Source: Diplodia intermedia (taxonomy: Eukaryota > Ascomycota > Dothideomycetes > Botryosphaeriales > Botryosphaeriaceae). Taken from it: a stretch of 64,000 nucleotides of DNA. The DNA lies in NCBI GenBank assembly GCA_021495925.1, contig JAKEKT010000012.1, positions 248,001 through 312,000 of the forward strand, written 5' to 3'. The translations under genes and the position numbers were made by a program. The notes under the pieces were generated by a model. The model had not been told where the DNA came from. It did not search any database and saw only the letters and a program-made list of their open reading frames with translations. Below are positions 31,632-42,745 of the stretch, piece by piece (within the stretch, counting starts at the first letter, position 1; each line of letters opens with the position of its first letter).

Positions 31632-31976
31632 ACGGGCTTGGGGAAACCGCTGAAGAAAGGCTTTTGCTGCGGCGAGGTGAGACCGGTTGAGTTTCCTATG
31701 GTGAAGTCGTTACGAAGGTGAGCTATTGAGAGAGCACTTGAAAATGTCAACTTTTACTTTCTCACCTACGCTATTCACATCGCTTTTCACCTCGCCTAGC
31801 AAGGTATATAAATACCTCCATCCCCCGCCTCTTTCAAAGTTTCTTCTCTTCCTCTTAACTCCCCACAAACTTGAGCCAACACCACAAGCCCTCTACGCCC
31901 GCTACAAGACCATCACTTTCAGCTTTTTAAGCATCGCTACCACCGCAGTCAGCTCGGCCTCAGCTCTTCAGCAACC
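31632..31976. other. Promoter and leader of the proline-rich gene
   Basis: 345 bp containing a TATA-like element and a pyrimidine-rich leader; no gene. Confidence 0.6.
31805..31814 (+). promoter_or_regulatory. TATA-like element
   Basis: TATATAAATA lies 163-172 nt upstream of the ATG at 31977 and is followed by a CT-rich leader, a common fungal promoter layout. Confidence 0.55.
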
Positions 31977-33195
31977 ATGGATGGATTCCAAGACCATTTT
32001 AGTGCATTGATGCTATCGACTGCAGATGATGGCTCGGCTTCACCAACATGGAACTTCTCACCTGATCGATTCCATGTCATCGACCATGTTTTTCCCGACC
32101 ACCAGGAGATGCAACTGTCAGCTCGCCAACAAACTCGGCAAAAATGCAATGGCCTTTCGCCATTTTCTTACTTCCTCAAAGAATCCCTACAAGACCAGCT
32201 TGCGGAGCTATACAAGTCTGAACAGCACGTCCAAAACGCGGCTCAAGATGCTCCCATTACACCACCGAATTATTTCGCTCAAGGATACTACCAACAAATG
32301 TCGGATAATCCTATCCCGTACAACGACCTGCAGACAGTGCAGTCAACATGGCCTGGCACCGGTATAGAAGGATGCCACCCTACTCTCCAGCATCCGACGT
32401 ACGCACAGGGACACGACTACACCTCTTTCTCACCCGGCATTCCACCAGCAGCAGCATATCCGCCTCACCGCGCTGCAGACTCGGGTGACAGGGTTCCTCC
32501 ACTCCATCAAAACCACGACCACCACCACCACGTCACCCGACAGCGGATGCGACCTCACGCCAACCTCGCCATCGCCATTGCCTCGCCGCCGCCGCCGCCG
32601 TTGCCACTCCACCACCCCCAACCGATATCCCCAGTATTCCCGCGCTTCCTCCTCTCACCCTCCCCCTCCCCCTCCGTTCCACCGCCCTTCCTCTCCCCGG
32701 CCTCGTCGTTCTCCCCCTCTCCGTCGCCGTCTCCTTGCCACTCTCCGTCCTACTCGCCCTCGCCCTTACCCTCATCCCACGCATTTCCTCAGCCCACCAC
32801 ACCTGTTCCCTGTGTAAACGCCACGGAGCAAAGCGTGGAGCACGGCGGCGGCGCGTCGTTGAAGCGGAAGCGTCGTGCGACGAGCGAGGAAGACGACACG
32901 ACGGAAAGACGGCGCTGTCGGCGTCGTGGGAGGAGCCAGAGCGGCGAAAACCGGGGCGGCGCGGGTGGATCCTTTGGGGCGGATTCCGACCTGGCTGCCG
33001 ACGGCGGACGACAACTTGGTGCTTTTGAAGGAGGGGGCGGAGGAGGAGAACCCTGAGGGAGGAGGGGCGTACGGGACGTTTGTGTCGCCGTTTGACCGGG
33101 CGGCGTATCGGTCGCCGTATCGTTCGGTGCCGCTGCCGCGTGTGCATGGTCTGGATGTGCCGTTGTATCTGGAAAGGGGTGGTTCGGGTTCTTAA
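31977..33195 (+). CDS. Proline/serine-rich putative nuclear protein, 3' structure unresolved
   Basis: The frame from ATG 31977 runs 359 codons to 33056. It opens MDGFQDHFSALMLSTADDG, then a Gln/Tyr-rich part and a His run, then long Pro/Ser repeats, then a basic block KRKRRATSEEDD with RRRCRRRGR that could be a nuclear localisation signal. Past about 32960 the +1 frame looks more protein-like: IPTWLPTADDNLVLLKEG, then YGTFVSPFDRAAYRSPYRSV, to a stop at 33195. A short intron or a base shift near 32900-32960 probably joins them, but I find no good acceptor. No DNA-binding domain was identified. The function is unknown. Confidence 0.5.
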
Positions 33196-33504
33196 GTCGA
33201 TCGCTGAAGAGTCGGAGCGTGGCAGGTGAGAGGCAATGCGGCAAAAAAAAAAAAATGGAATAGAGTCAGAGCGGTTGAAGCATGCTTTTGTTTCTCGGGG
33301 GAAGTGAAATAACATGGAGAGACAAACCAAAAAAAAAAAAAAGAAGAAGAAAAAAACCTAAACAGTAGCATTCGCAACACAATCCCAAGTCCCAACATCG
33401 AACCCTCAAGTACCGTCCGTCCACTAGACAGAGCAAGGGAAGCCACCACAAACCTCCCTCCCTCCATCCACCCCCATACCCCATACCCCATACCCCCCAC
33501 CAAT
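33196..33504. other. Convergent 3' region with A-runs
   Basis: Contains homopolymer A tracts at about 33242-33254 and 33331-33344; no gene. Confidence 0.6.
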
Positions 33505-34409
33505 TCACTGCCCCCCCGCACCCGCACACCACGCCCCCGGCGGCGCCTCCTCCCCCTCCCCATCCCCACACCGCACGGCGACCCCGTCGACGCCCCCGCC
33601 GCTGACGTCGTCCTGGTACGTCACCTCGCCGCACCGGTAGCCGACGTCGCGGCCGTCGCGGCAGAACAGCGCGCAGCAGCCGCTGCCCTGCTGGTCCCAC
33701 ACGTAGCTGTGCGCGCGCCACGGCAGCGAGACGTTGGCGGCGGCCGTGACGTCCTGGGCGGCGCCGACGAAGGAGGGCGAGGCGTAGAGGGTGAAGTGGA
33801 AGGGCGTCGTGGCGGTTGCGGTTGCGGTCGTTGTTTCGGTTGCGCTCGTTGTTGCGGTGGTGTTGGAGGGGGTGGAGGCGACGGTGGTGGCGGTGGGGTT
33901 GCTGTGGGTTAGGCGGTTGGTTTAGCGTGGGCGAGGGCTTGGTAGGTGAGAGAGAGAGCGAGAGAGAGAGAGAGAGAGGAAGGGGAGAATGATGGAAGGA
34001 AGAGGTATGCTTACGGTCTCGCTGTCACGGTGGCGGTGATGGTTGCGGTGGGTTTGTTTCTCGCTGCGAGATGTCCGCCTACACCGCCGCCAATTGCGGC
34101 ACCGATAAGGAGGAGTGCGAGCAGGCTGATGAGGGCAATATTGGTAGGCGCACAGCCGAGAATGCGTTTGCGGTGTTTTGTGTATAAGGGTCGTTGGACA
34201 GAGGAGACTTCTTTGTCGTCCGATGTGACCGTCTCAGGGGCGGTGGTGGACCAGGCATGGGCGACGGGGTATTTGGGTTCCTCGACGTAGAGCTCAGGAG
34301 CGTCAATGGCACGGTTCTCATTGTTTCTGGCAATGATGGCGGGGTCGCTTGGCTTGTCTTCTGCTGTGACTGGCACATGAGGAGTAGAATGATCTCGATT
34401 ATTGTCCAT
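33505..34409 (-). CDS. Single-pass membrane protein with Cys-rich C-terminal domain
   Basis: Exons 34015-34409 and 33505-33901; 263 aa. The N-terminal 90 residues are hydrophilic and contain LYVEEPKYPVAHAW. A single helix follows (APTNIALISLLALLLIGAA, about residues 90-112) after KHRKRILGC. Then comes a Thr/Ala-rich stalk and a C-terminal domain with about six Cys (GSGCCALFCRDGRDVGYRCG). There is no signal peptide, so it is probably a type II protein with the Cys-rich part outside. The intron contains a long GA/CT microsatellite. The neighbouring gene at 35447-35944 has a similar N-terminal half. I do not recognise the outer domain. Confidence 0.7.
33943..33980. repeat. (GA)n microsatellite in intron
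   Basis: Near-perfect GA dinucleotide run within the intron of the gene at 33505-34409. It reads as a polypyrimidine tract on the transcribed strand. Confidence 0.85.
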
Positions 34410-35446
34410 TTCTCAAACTTGATGATGGCGCGAAAAATTTTGAATGTCGACAGAAAATCAACGTGGTGATTGACCGCGTTAAGAGAGAATAAATGGTCGC
34501 TGCTGCAGCGAAACTAAATTAAGCATACAACAGGGCGTCGTACTGCACTAACCATAGAACGACCCAGATGTAATTCGATCCTGACGTTGTGCCGCCTTTA
34601 CGAGCTCTGTTGTTCCACAAACATCCCCGCAAGATCGCCAGCTGCTGCCAGCTGCCGCCCCTTCTCATTAGGAAGAGTGGATAAAACCGTGGCGAAGGCG
34701 CAGTTACGGTGAGTGCCATCCTCAGCATGGAGGTGCACAGGTTGAATCGATATCCCGTAGCGAAGCCCCGGCGAGCGACTGACAAAGCTCAAGTTCTGGG
34801 TTGAATCCTTGATGCCTGGAATTGGGGGCCAAAGGATCAGATCCAGATCGAGACCACGGGCTGTGAGGTAGCCGAATTCGAAAACTTGCTGGCAGTGTCC
34901 AGGGCGATTGGGTGTTCTACCCACAGCTGCAAGTGATCCTTCAAAGCGCCAGCGCAGAAGAGGGAACAAGCCGACTGGTTGGGTTTCGCGCTGGACGTCA
35001 CTTGGCCCGTTGACGGCGCCTTGGCTCTCCGATGACCGATTGTAGCACAGCATGCAGGGTCGGCTCCAAGGCCAGCTGAGTGGTTGCGCTTGGTTGAAGG
35101 GAGACCGATGCCAAGGTGACTCGCCAAACGAAACCAATAGGCCACCCGTGGGTTAGGAATCCAATGAGATGCATCCATCGTGGAACAATGTTGGGGAACC
35201 CGTTGGACGTTCCGGCGGAGGAAGGCGTCGAATCGTCTACGCGGCTATGTCGCAACGGGTGTCCGAACAGACTCAAGTCTGACATGCTACACCGATTGCG
35301 TTCTGAAGGCTTGGTGATGTTTTCTATAAGTAAGGTGAGAGTTGTCTCTCCAGAAACTGCATTGCCACCATGTCAGAGAGTGTCGGTAAAGTGTCATGTA
35401 GCAGCAAGCTCCACATACCAATAAAATCGACTATGTGCCCGGTTGG
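34410..35446. other. 1 kb between two similar membrane-protein genes
   Basis: A 179-codon frame on the minus strand (34598-35137) has no known domain. It may be a remnant of the missing outer domain of the gene at 35447-35944. Nothing else seen. Confidence 0.45.
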
Positions 35447-35944
35447 TCAATCCTTGTTGTGGTTTACGGGAAGGAGGCCGCCGGCAAGGGAAGCGGCCAT
35501 GGCAATGGCAAAGCCCAATGCAAGGGAAAGCCAAAAGACAGTTCGCGTGCATCCGCAAATCCGCTTTCCCTTTGCCTTCTTTGCTTTGTTCTTTTCAAGA
35601 TCAATAATCGAGTGGTCTACGGTCGGCGCCCTGGTCAATGAAATGCCGTCCTCGCTCATGCGGTTGATCGGGTATGTCCGATAAGTCGGGGCCGGGGTTG
35701 TGGGAGTGTACGGCGATGTCGGGCTGGAGCCATGTGGGTTGCCATCTTCGGCAAGATACTTGGGTTCCTCATGAAGATAGACTTGGGGAGCCTCGTGCCA
35801 GTTGTTGTCGGTCGAATACTTGGGCTCTTGTGCGACCGGCTGGAGAGCCTCGGATATCTTTGGGTCGTAGATGGAAGCAAGTTGAAGACCCTCATGAACC
35901 TTGGGGTCGTAGTTAGGAAAGACGGCTGACTTTGAGATTGACAT
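35447..35944 (-). CDS. Single-pass membrane protein, 3' end uncertain
   Basis: 165 codons from ATG 35944. The N-terminus MSISKSAVFPNYDPKVHEGL leads to repeated EPKY and VYLHEEPKYLAEDGN motifs, then Pro/Thr-rich sequence, a basic stretch KNKAKKAKGKRICGC and one helix (TVFWLSLALGFAIAMAASLA). After GGLLP a GTAAAC donor suggests an intron and further exons that I cannot trace, so the stop at 35447 may be false or the gene may be truncated. Layout and the EEPKY motif match the gene at 33505-34409. It is likely type II membrane topology. Function unknown. Confidence 0.6.
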   Translation of the reverse strand: MSISKSAVFPNYDPKVHEGLQLASIYDPKISEALQPVAQEPKYSTDNNWHEAPQVYLHEEPKYLAEDGNPHGSSPTSPYTPTTPAPTYRTYPINRMSEDGISLTRAPTVDHSIIDLEKNKAKKAKGKRICGCTRTVFWLSLALGFAIAMAASLAGGLLPVNHNKD

Positions 35945-36623
35945 GATGAATCAGGCGAGATGTTCGTTTCTTGGAGGCAGAGTATAGGGATGGAGGAGAG
36001 GAGAGGCATTTGTATGGGAAAAGGCGCCTAATGACTCGCAAGTGGTGTCGCAGCAAGGGTCTAACGTGTTAAATTGAAGACTGAGGCTGGGCGATACGGG
36101 GGTGTTTGCCGCTAAAAGCAAATAAGCAGTGCAAGGCGTGGACGCATGGATACCTGATCGAGTAAGGGTGCAGGCTAAACCTCTTAATAATCTCGAGTAC
36201 GAGCTGCGAGTGTGGCGACGGAAGACGGCGTACAAAGTAAGACAGCCTCGACCAACCAGCTGGCGCACGAGTGAAGCCTTAGCCACGGCGGACAAACGTC
36301 TTCATGGGCGGCCGATGACTCGCGCGGGGAGATTTGGCAAGCGGCCGCATGTTGGGCCTGATGTCGAGTTCAAGACATGCGCGCCTTCGATAGGGGTGCT
36401 ACCAGGGCCTTCGAGCTCTCCAGGGGTGTAAGGTAACATCAGGTCGAAATCAATCACGGTGGATGAGGAATAATGGTGGGGCGCAGGCGTGGAAGTCGCG
36501 GCATCCCCGGCCCAACGCTCGTGTCTCGCTTTCACCTGTCGCGTCGCGCGCGTCAACCCGAGCACTTTTCCTCCACCACCAAGCCCGCGACTCAGCGCCG
36601 CACTCAACCTGCACTTCGCCATA
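35945..36623. other. Divergent region upstream of Ctf8
   Basis: 679 bp with no supported gene. The Ctf8 frame is open upstream to 36489 but that part reads as leader. Confidence 0.55.
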
Positions 36624-37073
36624 ATGCCCAGCGTCCCGCTCCACCCTCCCTCCGCGGCTGCGGCAGCGGCCACTGCACTCGGCGTCGAAAACCTGCTTCC
36701 TCGGCTCTTGCAGACGCCTTCCGGCCTAGCCATGCTCGAAATCCAAGGCACCATCCACTCGTCCACCGCACAGCCTGATCCCGGTGCCGTCTCGTCAACC
36801 GACACTCACATGCCCGTTGGCAGACTCGTCTTTCCCCACTACTCGCCCGACGATGCACCCCAAAACAAGGCCTGGATGAAGCGCGTCCATATGTATGTTG
36901 GGAAGCACCAGCGGATGACAGGCGAGGTCAAGGAGCTCCCTAGGCCCGTGGCTGTCATTCGCCGGAAGCCTGGTACGAGTGTGGAAAACGGGCAGGAAGA
37001 GTTGGAGGTTGTGGACATAGTCCGCCACAAGATCATCTTCTCGTCGCGTCCTGAGCCTGTAAGCGCCAGCTGA
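36624..37073 (+). CDS. CTF8: Ctf8, subunit of the alternative RFC clamp loader
   Basis: Single exon, 149 aa from ATG 36624 (ATAATGCCCAG). Known role: with Ctf18 and Dcc1 it forms the alternative RFC complex that handles PCNA and supports sister-chromatid cohesion in the nucleus. Supporting motifs are LLPRLLQTPSGLAMLEIQG, PVGRLVFPHY, MKRVHMYVGKHQRMTGEVKE, LPRPVAVIRR and VDIVRHKIIFSSRPEPV, the full conserved core in order. The length is normal for filamentous fungi. An in-frame ATG at 36489 would add 45 residues of unlikely sequence. Confidence 0.9.
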   Translation: MPSVPLHPPSAAAAAATALGVENLLPRLLQTPSGLAMLEIQGTIHSSTAQPDPGAVSSTDTHMPVGRLVFPHYSPDDAPQNKAWMKRVHMYVGKHQRMTGEVKELPRPVAVIRRKPGTSVENGQEELEVVDIVRHKIIFSSRPEPVSAS

Positions 37074-37525
37074 GCGTGCAACCTCGAGGCGCACTTGCCG
37101 CCTCTCGCCTCTGGGCACACCTACGTGCACTCGCGACCACGCGTCGTCGATCCATCTGTTATGCGGCAAACCAATCTCGCCAGCTGAAGTGTGGTCCGGG
37201 TTGGCAAGCCTCCACAACTTTTGCTTTCTAGGCAAGGTGCAGCCTCGCGTTGAGGGGATGACACTTTTGGCTGAGGGCTGAGGCTCTTCGCAGGTCACCA
37301 ATCTTCTTATTCAATTGGCTTTGCTTTGTGGTGCCACGAAGTAAGCGCCCAAAATGTGCACACGCGAGGCTACGGGGCCGTGCCGCAAGCCACAGCAGGC
37401 CAGGGTCCCGCATATGCAAGCTGCGACACCTCATCTGATTGAACCTCAGCCTCGCCCATTGCTTCGAATCGAAACCAAAGCTCTTCCCCTCCCCACTCTG
37501 CGTCCCTGGCCTTTTCTGCTATGCT
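37074..37525. other. Intergenic
   Basis: 452 bp between two plus-strand genes; no gene or repeat noted. Confidence 0.6.
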
Positions 37526-39589
37526 ATGAACATGAGTGGCCGTTCCGACATCGCGACCTCGGTCGGCATCTGGGTTGCCGTTGCCGTTGTAGCTGTGGCT
37601 GTTGTTGTTGTAGGCGGGCCTTTACTCATTTACAAAGCATCCAAGACAGAGCGACACCAGGTTCTGCGCTCCGTCCGCGACAGCTCTGGATACATCGGCC
37701 AGGGCCTGGGGCTGACCGAATCTTTCAGAGTCTTCCATCGAGTCAAAGCACCCATCCTGGCCTATGAACCGAATTTCACTGGCGTCGAGAACCCCGATCC
37801 GCTCGCTGACCGCCACTCAAAGGCGTCCCCGATATGGAGCAAACTTCGAAAGGTCTTCACGATCAAAGACGAGAGTCCAAGGCATGAGCCAGTCTATCAC
37901 GGTGACTCTCCACTGCAACTTAAGATCGACTCTCCCGCCTTGAAGTGTCAGTCACCTACCTCGTGGGTTAGACTCGGCAAGTTGTTGGAAGCCTACCCCC
38001 AACTTCCCATCGAGAAAGGTGATGCGTTACGCATCGAAAAGAACCAGACCTTCCTGCCTGTGCACCGCCTCTGGATCTTGACTTTCGGTTTGGCTGGGAG
38101 GTATGGGGATCGTAGTGAAGACAGCATAGTAACGGGATCCGCTCGATTGCGTGCCACAGCTTCTCCAGGACATCATAATACCCTGGGGGGACCTCCAGTT
38201 ATGCAACCTGCTGGTCAGACACCGGGTCTGCTTCGTGGTATTACCGGCACCATCGTCCGATGCCACGACGGCCCCAGTCTCGCTTATAGATTTATCGCTC
38301 ACGACCATCAGTACTTGGAATCCATTGAGCCTGATAAGTTGTCACTCAGGAGCCTTTTCTGGCTCGCGCTCGGTGCCATCCCGGATGGGGAAGGAAACAT
38401 CTACAGCATAGTCGACCCCGAGCCACCGAAGACCTGGCCATCTCCAAGAGGAAATGGCCTTGTAGTGCAACCTACCGCCGATGGCCACATTGCAATGGCA
38501 TCAATCTCTCGTCAGACTCTGGTCGACTCTGAGCATCGTAACAGTTCGAATTCGCAACCCAGAATACGCTATTGTCGACTCGTTCGGATCAACGTTCGGA
38601 TTGACAACATCGGTGGCCCCCCTCTCGATATCCTTCGTCGGTTTGGTGGCAGTAAGCAAACTCTCCATGGTCTCGAAGAAGTCCCGCTCGACCCCTACAA
38701 TCCTCCATCCCCTATCCCATGGGTCATGTTACCTTGCACCAGTCCTTCAGCCACAGATGATACCATCTGGAAATTGCAGTGCAAGGATGCCCAGCTTCTC
38801 GCCCTCCGTCTCCTTGAGCTGCCATGGCATCCTGAAGGTTACCTCTTCGGTCGAGACCGCACCCCTCGCCTCTGGCGCTTCTTCACCGCCGCCGCCGGTG
38901 ATCTCCACGATCTCCTGGAGCACACGCGCATGAATCTACACTCCATCGCGAAAACCGAGCAGGATCGCGGGGAGCTCTTCCAGGTCCTGGACCCAGCAAT
39001 CCGCGCCAGCAACCGCCAAGACCTCGACCGTGGGGGCACGGGCGCCCTGTCCAAAGCCTACAAAGTCTTTACAGAATCGACCGGCACATCCGACGCGGAA
39101 AGAATCATCGGCGGGCTCGTCAGCGTGCTCTACATGACCGACCCGGATTTCCGCAACCTCGTCATGCAGAGCTGCAAGCACCTCTCGCTAGCAGCAGCCG
39201 CCGCCGCCGCCACCGCCACCGCCGCCCCTCCTCGCTCCTCGTCATCCACCACGGCGGCAGCCGGCGCCGCCGCAACGGCCCAGACGGCGCTGCTTCCCGG
39301 CATGGTCATCGCCTTTTCCCGCCACGAGTCGACCGTGCTCGTGCCCGGCGCGTTCGGGGTGCAGCAGTCGTTCCGCGTGGATCTGGAGGCGCTGTATCCC
39401 CCGACGGGCTCGACGATGCGCTTCTTCCGGGAGGAGCAGGGCAGGGACTGCATCCAGGCCGGGTTGCGCGTCGTCATCCTGGCCGCGTTGCGGGCCGGGT
39501 GCGTCAGCGCGTTGTTGAGGGGCGCGTGGAGCAGTGAGGCGTTGTTTCAGTTTTTCGCTGATCATCCCGAGGGGGTTGTGTTTTCGTAG
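37526..39589 (+). CDS. N-terminally anchored protein of unknown function
   Basis: Single exon, 687 aa from ATG 37526 (MNMSGRSDIATSVG). A hydrophobic helix at about residues 8-32 (IWVAVAVVAVAVVVVGG) is followed by YKASKTERHQVLRSVRD. The rest is soluble. Notable blocks are SPTSWVRLGKLLEAYP, LPVHRLWILTFGLAGRYGDR, LRSLFWLALGAIPDGEG and GRDRTPRLWRFFTAAAGDLH. An Ala-run linker (AAAAAAATATAAPP) near residue 560 precedes a C-terminal block with LPGMVIAFSRHE. I recall similar fungal hypothetical proteins with SDIATSVG and TERHQ motifs but no function. It is most likely membrane-tethered with a large cytosolic part. Confidence 0.75.
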   Translation: MNMSGRSDIATSVGIWVAVAVVAVAVVVVGGPLLIYKASKTERHQVLRSVRDSSGYIGQGLGLTESFRVFHRVKAPILAYEPNFTGVENPDPLADRHSKASPIWSKLRKVFTIKDESPRHEPVYHGDSPLQLKIDSPALKCQSPTSWVRLGKLLEAYPQLPIEKGDALRIEKNQTFLPVHRLWILTFGLAGRYGDRSEDSIVTGSARLRATASPGHHNTLGGPPVMQPAGQTPGLLRGITGTIVRCHDGPSLAYRFIAHDHQYLESIEPDKLSLRSLFWLALGAIPDGEGNIYSIVDPEPPKTWPSPRGNGLVVQPTADGHIAMASISRQTLVDSEHRNSSNSQPRIRYCRLVRINVRIDNIGGPPLDILRRFGGSKQTLHGLEEVPLDPYNPPSPIPWVMLPCTSPSATDDTIWKLQCKDAQLLALRLLELPWHPEGYLFGRDRTPRLWRFFTAAAGDLHDLLEHTRMNLHSIAKTEQDRGELFQVLDPAIRASNRQDLDRGGTGALSKAYKVFTESTGTSDAERIIGGLVSVLYMTDPDFRNLVMQSCKHLSLAAAAAAATATAAPPRSSSSTTAAAGAAATAQTALLPGMVIAFSRHESTVLVPGAFGVQQSFRVDLEALYPPTGSTMRFFREEQGRDCIQAGLRVVILAALRAGCVSALLRGAWSSEALFQFFADHPEGVVFS

Positions 39590-41976
39590 GTTGGTTGGTT
39601 GGTTCGTTGGTGGTTGGCAGGGAGGTGAGGCTTGGATGGAGTACTGGGGGGAAGGAAAAGGGTGGGGTGAAATTGGATGTGGATGCCCGGAAGAAGGTTG
39701 GCCGGGTTGGCCTAGGTAGCGAGTAATTTCCACTTGCGTTTTTTTCTGTGTCGTCTTTGATTCTTGGTCGGCGGTTTTTAGGAGGGTCGGGCATGGTCAC
39801 CGGCCGTGTTCTCTCTCTCTCTCTCTCCTCGCCATTTGACGTTGTGTTCGATTGATGACTTCCTCGAGGCTCAACGAGTGCACATGACTACATGTCAGTA
39901 GCGGCAACGCAAAGTCACGCGCTGCTCACTACCAACGCCATCACATTGCTTAAAAGCGAGAGAGGTGCTCCTCTTCCACCGATGGAGCGTGGCGTAGAGC
40001 TTGCATCGCGAGAAGGCAGAGTTCAAGCGCGCCACTGTTGCAACACTACAGCAAAGGCAAAAGACACTCTGGCCGGGGCGTCGGTGGCCGTCAAACCCTT
40101 TTCGAATGAACTCGCCGCTCGCGTGGGAGTCACACAGGTCTCGCTGAAGAGAAAACGGCGGTGTCCATTATTTCACTAACGGTGCTGCGAGGCGGCGGCG
40201 TTTGGGAGTACTGATGAGTATCAGCAGCATTGGAAGGGGTAGGTGCGCTCATGGGAGGGACAACGGTGTGCGTTGGAGGGCGGATGTGTGGTGCTTGGGA
40301 AGCGCAAGCAAGGGAGAGGGCGGCAGTTTTAGGCATAGTTCTGGTGCAGCACCACGACCACAGTGGAGAAGTACGCTCAAGCGGGGTGTAATTGAAGAAG
40401 CGGTTGCACTGGTACAATTGCAGAGTTGCTGGCGTTTGGAGCAAGGTTGGACTTTTAAAGAGAGAAAGAGAGAGTCGGATCTACACCGCTCGGGAGACTG
40501 TGGGTGTGCGAGTCACTTGGCAAGCCGTTGACAGCTCTTGGTGGTATGTCTATATAACAAAGTATAGAACTCGGGCAACAGCCGTATCTCTTGCAATTGA
40601 ACTGGCAACTGCTTTTCTGCCGTCTTGCTTTCTGTATATACTAAGACAACCTTAGCACAGAACTGCGGTCGCTGGTATGACAGTCTCCAGGGAAAGCAAC
40701 TCATGTAAAACATGATTTACTGCATTCTTCGGTATTTGTGCAGCTGATCATCTTGGCTTCCTGACGGGGTGCAGCATCACTTCTTCCACATGATGTGGCA
40801 AGTCATCACCGATACTTATTCGTGCGTCGGGAGTTTCAGACGCTTCCACCTTGCCTACCCCAGCAAGATACAGGCCGGGCGATTCGGGCACAAGTAGAAT
40901 GCATCGTTCCATGGTCCACATGGTCATTGGAAGAGCTCTCAGCATATTGCTGTGCAGTCGAGGAAGAAGGCACGTTGACGTTGAATTTAAAGCTGCTCAA
41001 CAGACGCAGATAGAAGATTACTCTGGCCTCGTGCTCCGCCCTCGTGCTCCGCCACTCGCTGCAAGTGCTCTCCCATGCTTCGGACTCATCTCTTCCACTT
41101 CCGATCGGTTCGCTCACACACTATTAGAATCTTGCGGGCCCTCTTTTTAAATCACGGCGGCGCGCTCAGTCTAATAGAGACAACGCACATTACCATGTGC
41201 TTGTTATTTACCCAAGACGACGCCAAAACAACTGTTCCCCACGTCAGTCTTCTAACGACAGGGTTTCATTGAATCATACGCAACCAAAGTCAACACCTGA
41301 CTGTTTGCTTCTCCCGCTCTACCAAACCTTCCGGACTTTTGCGTTTGGCCAAGTATTCTATGAGGAAGCTAATTCAATCTCCGAGACGAACACGGCCACG
41401 CAAGCTTTAGGTGAAAGTGATTGTGAACACTTTCGTCTCCAAATGATGCTGTGCAACATCATGACTTATTCCCAGACGGAACAAATTCGTATTACACGAC
41501 GAGAAGGAGAAATAGAAAGCATGGCCCCAAAGACAGCCCAACCAGTTTCAGCTACCAAATGTGACGTAGCTTGTTTCTCTTAGCGAACCAAGATGAGAGG
41601 ATGATTCTTTACAGGACATTACGAACCGCGAGCTTTATATTTACACCAAGACGCGTCGGAGCGTCCGTCAATGTGGCACGTGAAAAAAGCCTTCGCCTTA
41701 ACCCAAACCGTCTATACCCATAACCAAATGCGATCTATCTTGACTATCTCTTACTGGTCGCCCTCTTCCGTTCTACCACCAGCGTACGGCTGGACATCGC
41801 AGCCCCACAAACTCGCAGTAAGAGCCTGTAATGCAAGGGAGCGGGCGCACCCAATCCCGCACGGCGAAAGCCCGCTTGCGCGCTGCCCTCTCCCGTCTCC
41901 ACCACATGCAGGCCGAACACCCTTGAGAATCCCCGAACCCCCGCCACAACCACAACTGTCGTTATTTCCCCGGCTC
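39590..41976. other. 2.4 kb without a supported gene
   Basis: Convergent region with a CT run at 39807-39828. Open frames are all below 130 codons and show no domains. TATA-like sequences occur at about 40549 and 41635 without a matching gene. Confidence 0.5.
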
Positions 41977-42745
41977 TCACCTCGCCGCCCACAAGCCCTC
42001 GCCCCTCCCGAACGCGCCGAACGCGCTGCTCTCGCCGCCGGGCCTCTTGGCGACCCTGCCCTGGGCCTTGACGCCCTGCACGACGCGCTCCAGCCCCGTC
42101 TCGACGACGACGCCGCCGACGATCATCTCGCTCAGCGTGGCGTGCAGCGTCTCGAAGTTGAAGATGAGGTCGAGCTCGCACACGTTCTCGAACAGCCGGT
42201 CGAGGGCCTCGACGAAGACCTGGATCAGGTCGAGCAGCGCGAGCGGCGACTCGGTCGCGGTGCTGATGATGATGAAGTACAGCGTCGCGTAGTGGCGGTA
42301 CGTGACGATGGAGGGGGTGTCGGCGTAGGGCCCGTTGGTCGGGGAGCTGCTGGACGAGGCGAGGAGGGGTGGGAGGCTGGTGGTGGTGGGGGGAAGAGTC
42401 CCGGGGTTAGCGGTGCGGTTTGCGAAAGGGTGCGGGAAGAGAGGTAGGGCTGCTGCTGCTGCTGGGGGAGACAACGGGTGCGGGGTGCTGGTGGGGAATG
42501 CTGGAGAGGGGGGAACACGTACGGAAGGAAGTTACATGACGAGTTGGGGCGGTTCGACACCAGCGTGAAGATCTCGGAGATCAGGCGTTGCTGGACGGAC
42601 GTGTCCTGCGGCGCGTGTCGCGCGTCAGCGATCGGGTGGGAACCACGGCGCTGCGGCGCGTGCTGTGGGCGCGTACCAGCTGGGTGTAGAACTTGGTCAG
42701 GCGCGGTTGGCCATGGTTGTTGAAGACGAGCACGGCGTTGATCAT
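41977..42745 (-). CDS. APS3: AP-3 adaptor complex sigma subunit
   Basis: Three exons, 42677-42745, 42523-42605 and 41977-42376; 183 aa. Known role: the small chain of AP-3, which sorts cargo from the Golgi or endosome to the vacuole and binds dileucine signals. The start MINAVLVFNNHGQPRLTKFY is near-invariant in AP sigma chains. Exon 2 gives QQRLISEIFTLV and SCNFLP, exon 3 LPPLLAS, YRHYATLYFIIIS, LIQVFVEALDRLFENVCELD and FETLHATLSEMIVGG. The KRP near the end plus a Gly/Ala-rich tail is normal. A 146-nt second intron contains a short CAG/CTG run. Starts 452 bp from the divergent frataxin gene. Confidence 0.92.

Noticed and set aside
30591..33056. SDR plus proline-rich gene as part of a metabolite cluster
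   Set aside because: No synthase, P450 or transporter lies beside them; the LaeA-like and MFS genes are over 10 kb away.
34598..35137. A 179-codon minus frame considered as a lectin-like outer domain of the gene at 35447-35944
   Set aside because: No repeated lectin blade motifs and no splice path linking it to the upstream exon could be shown.
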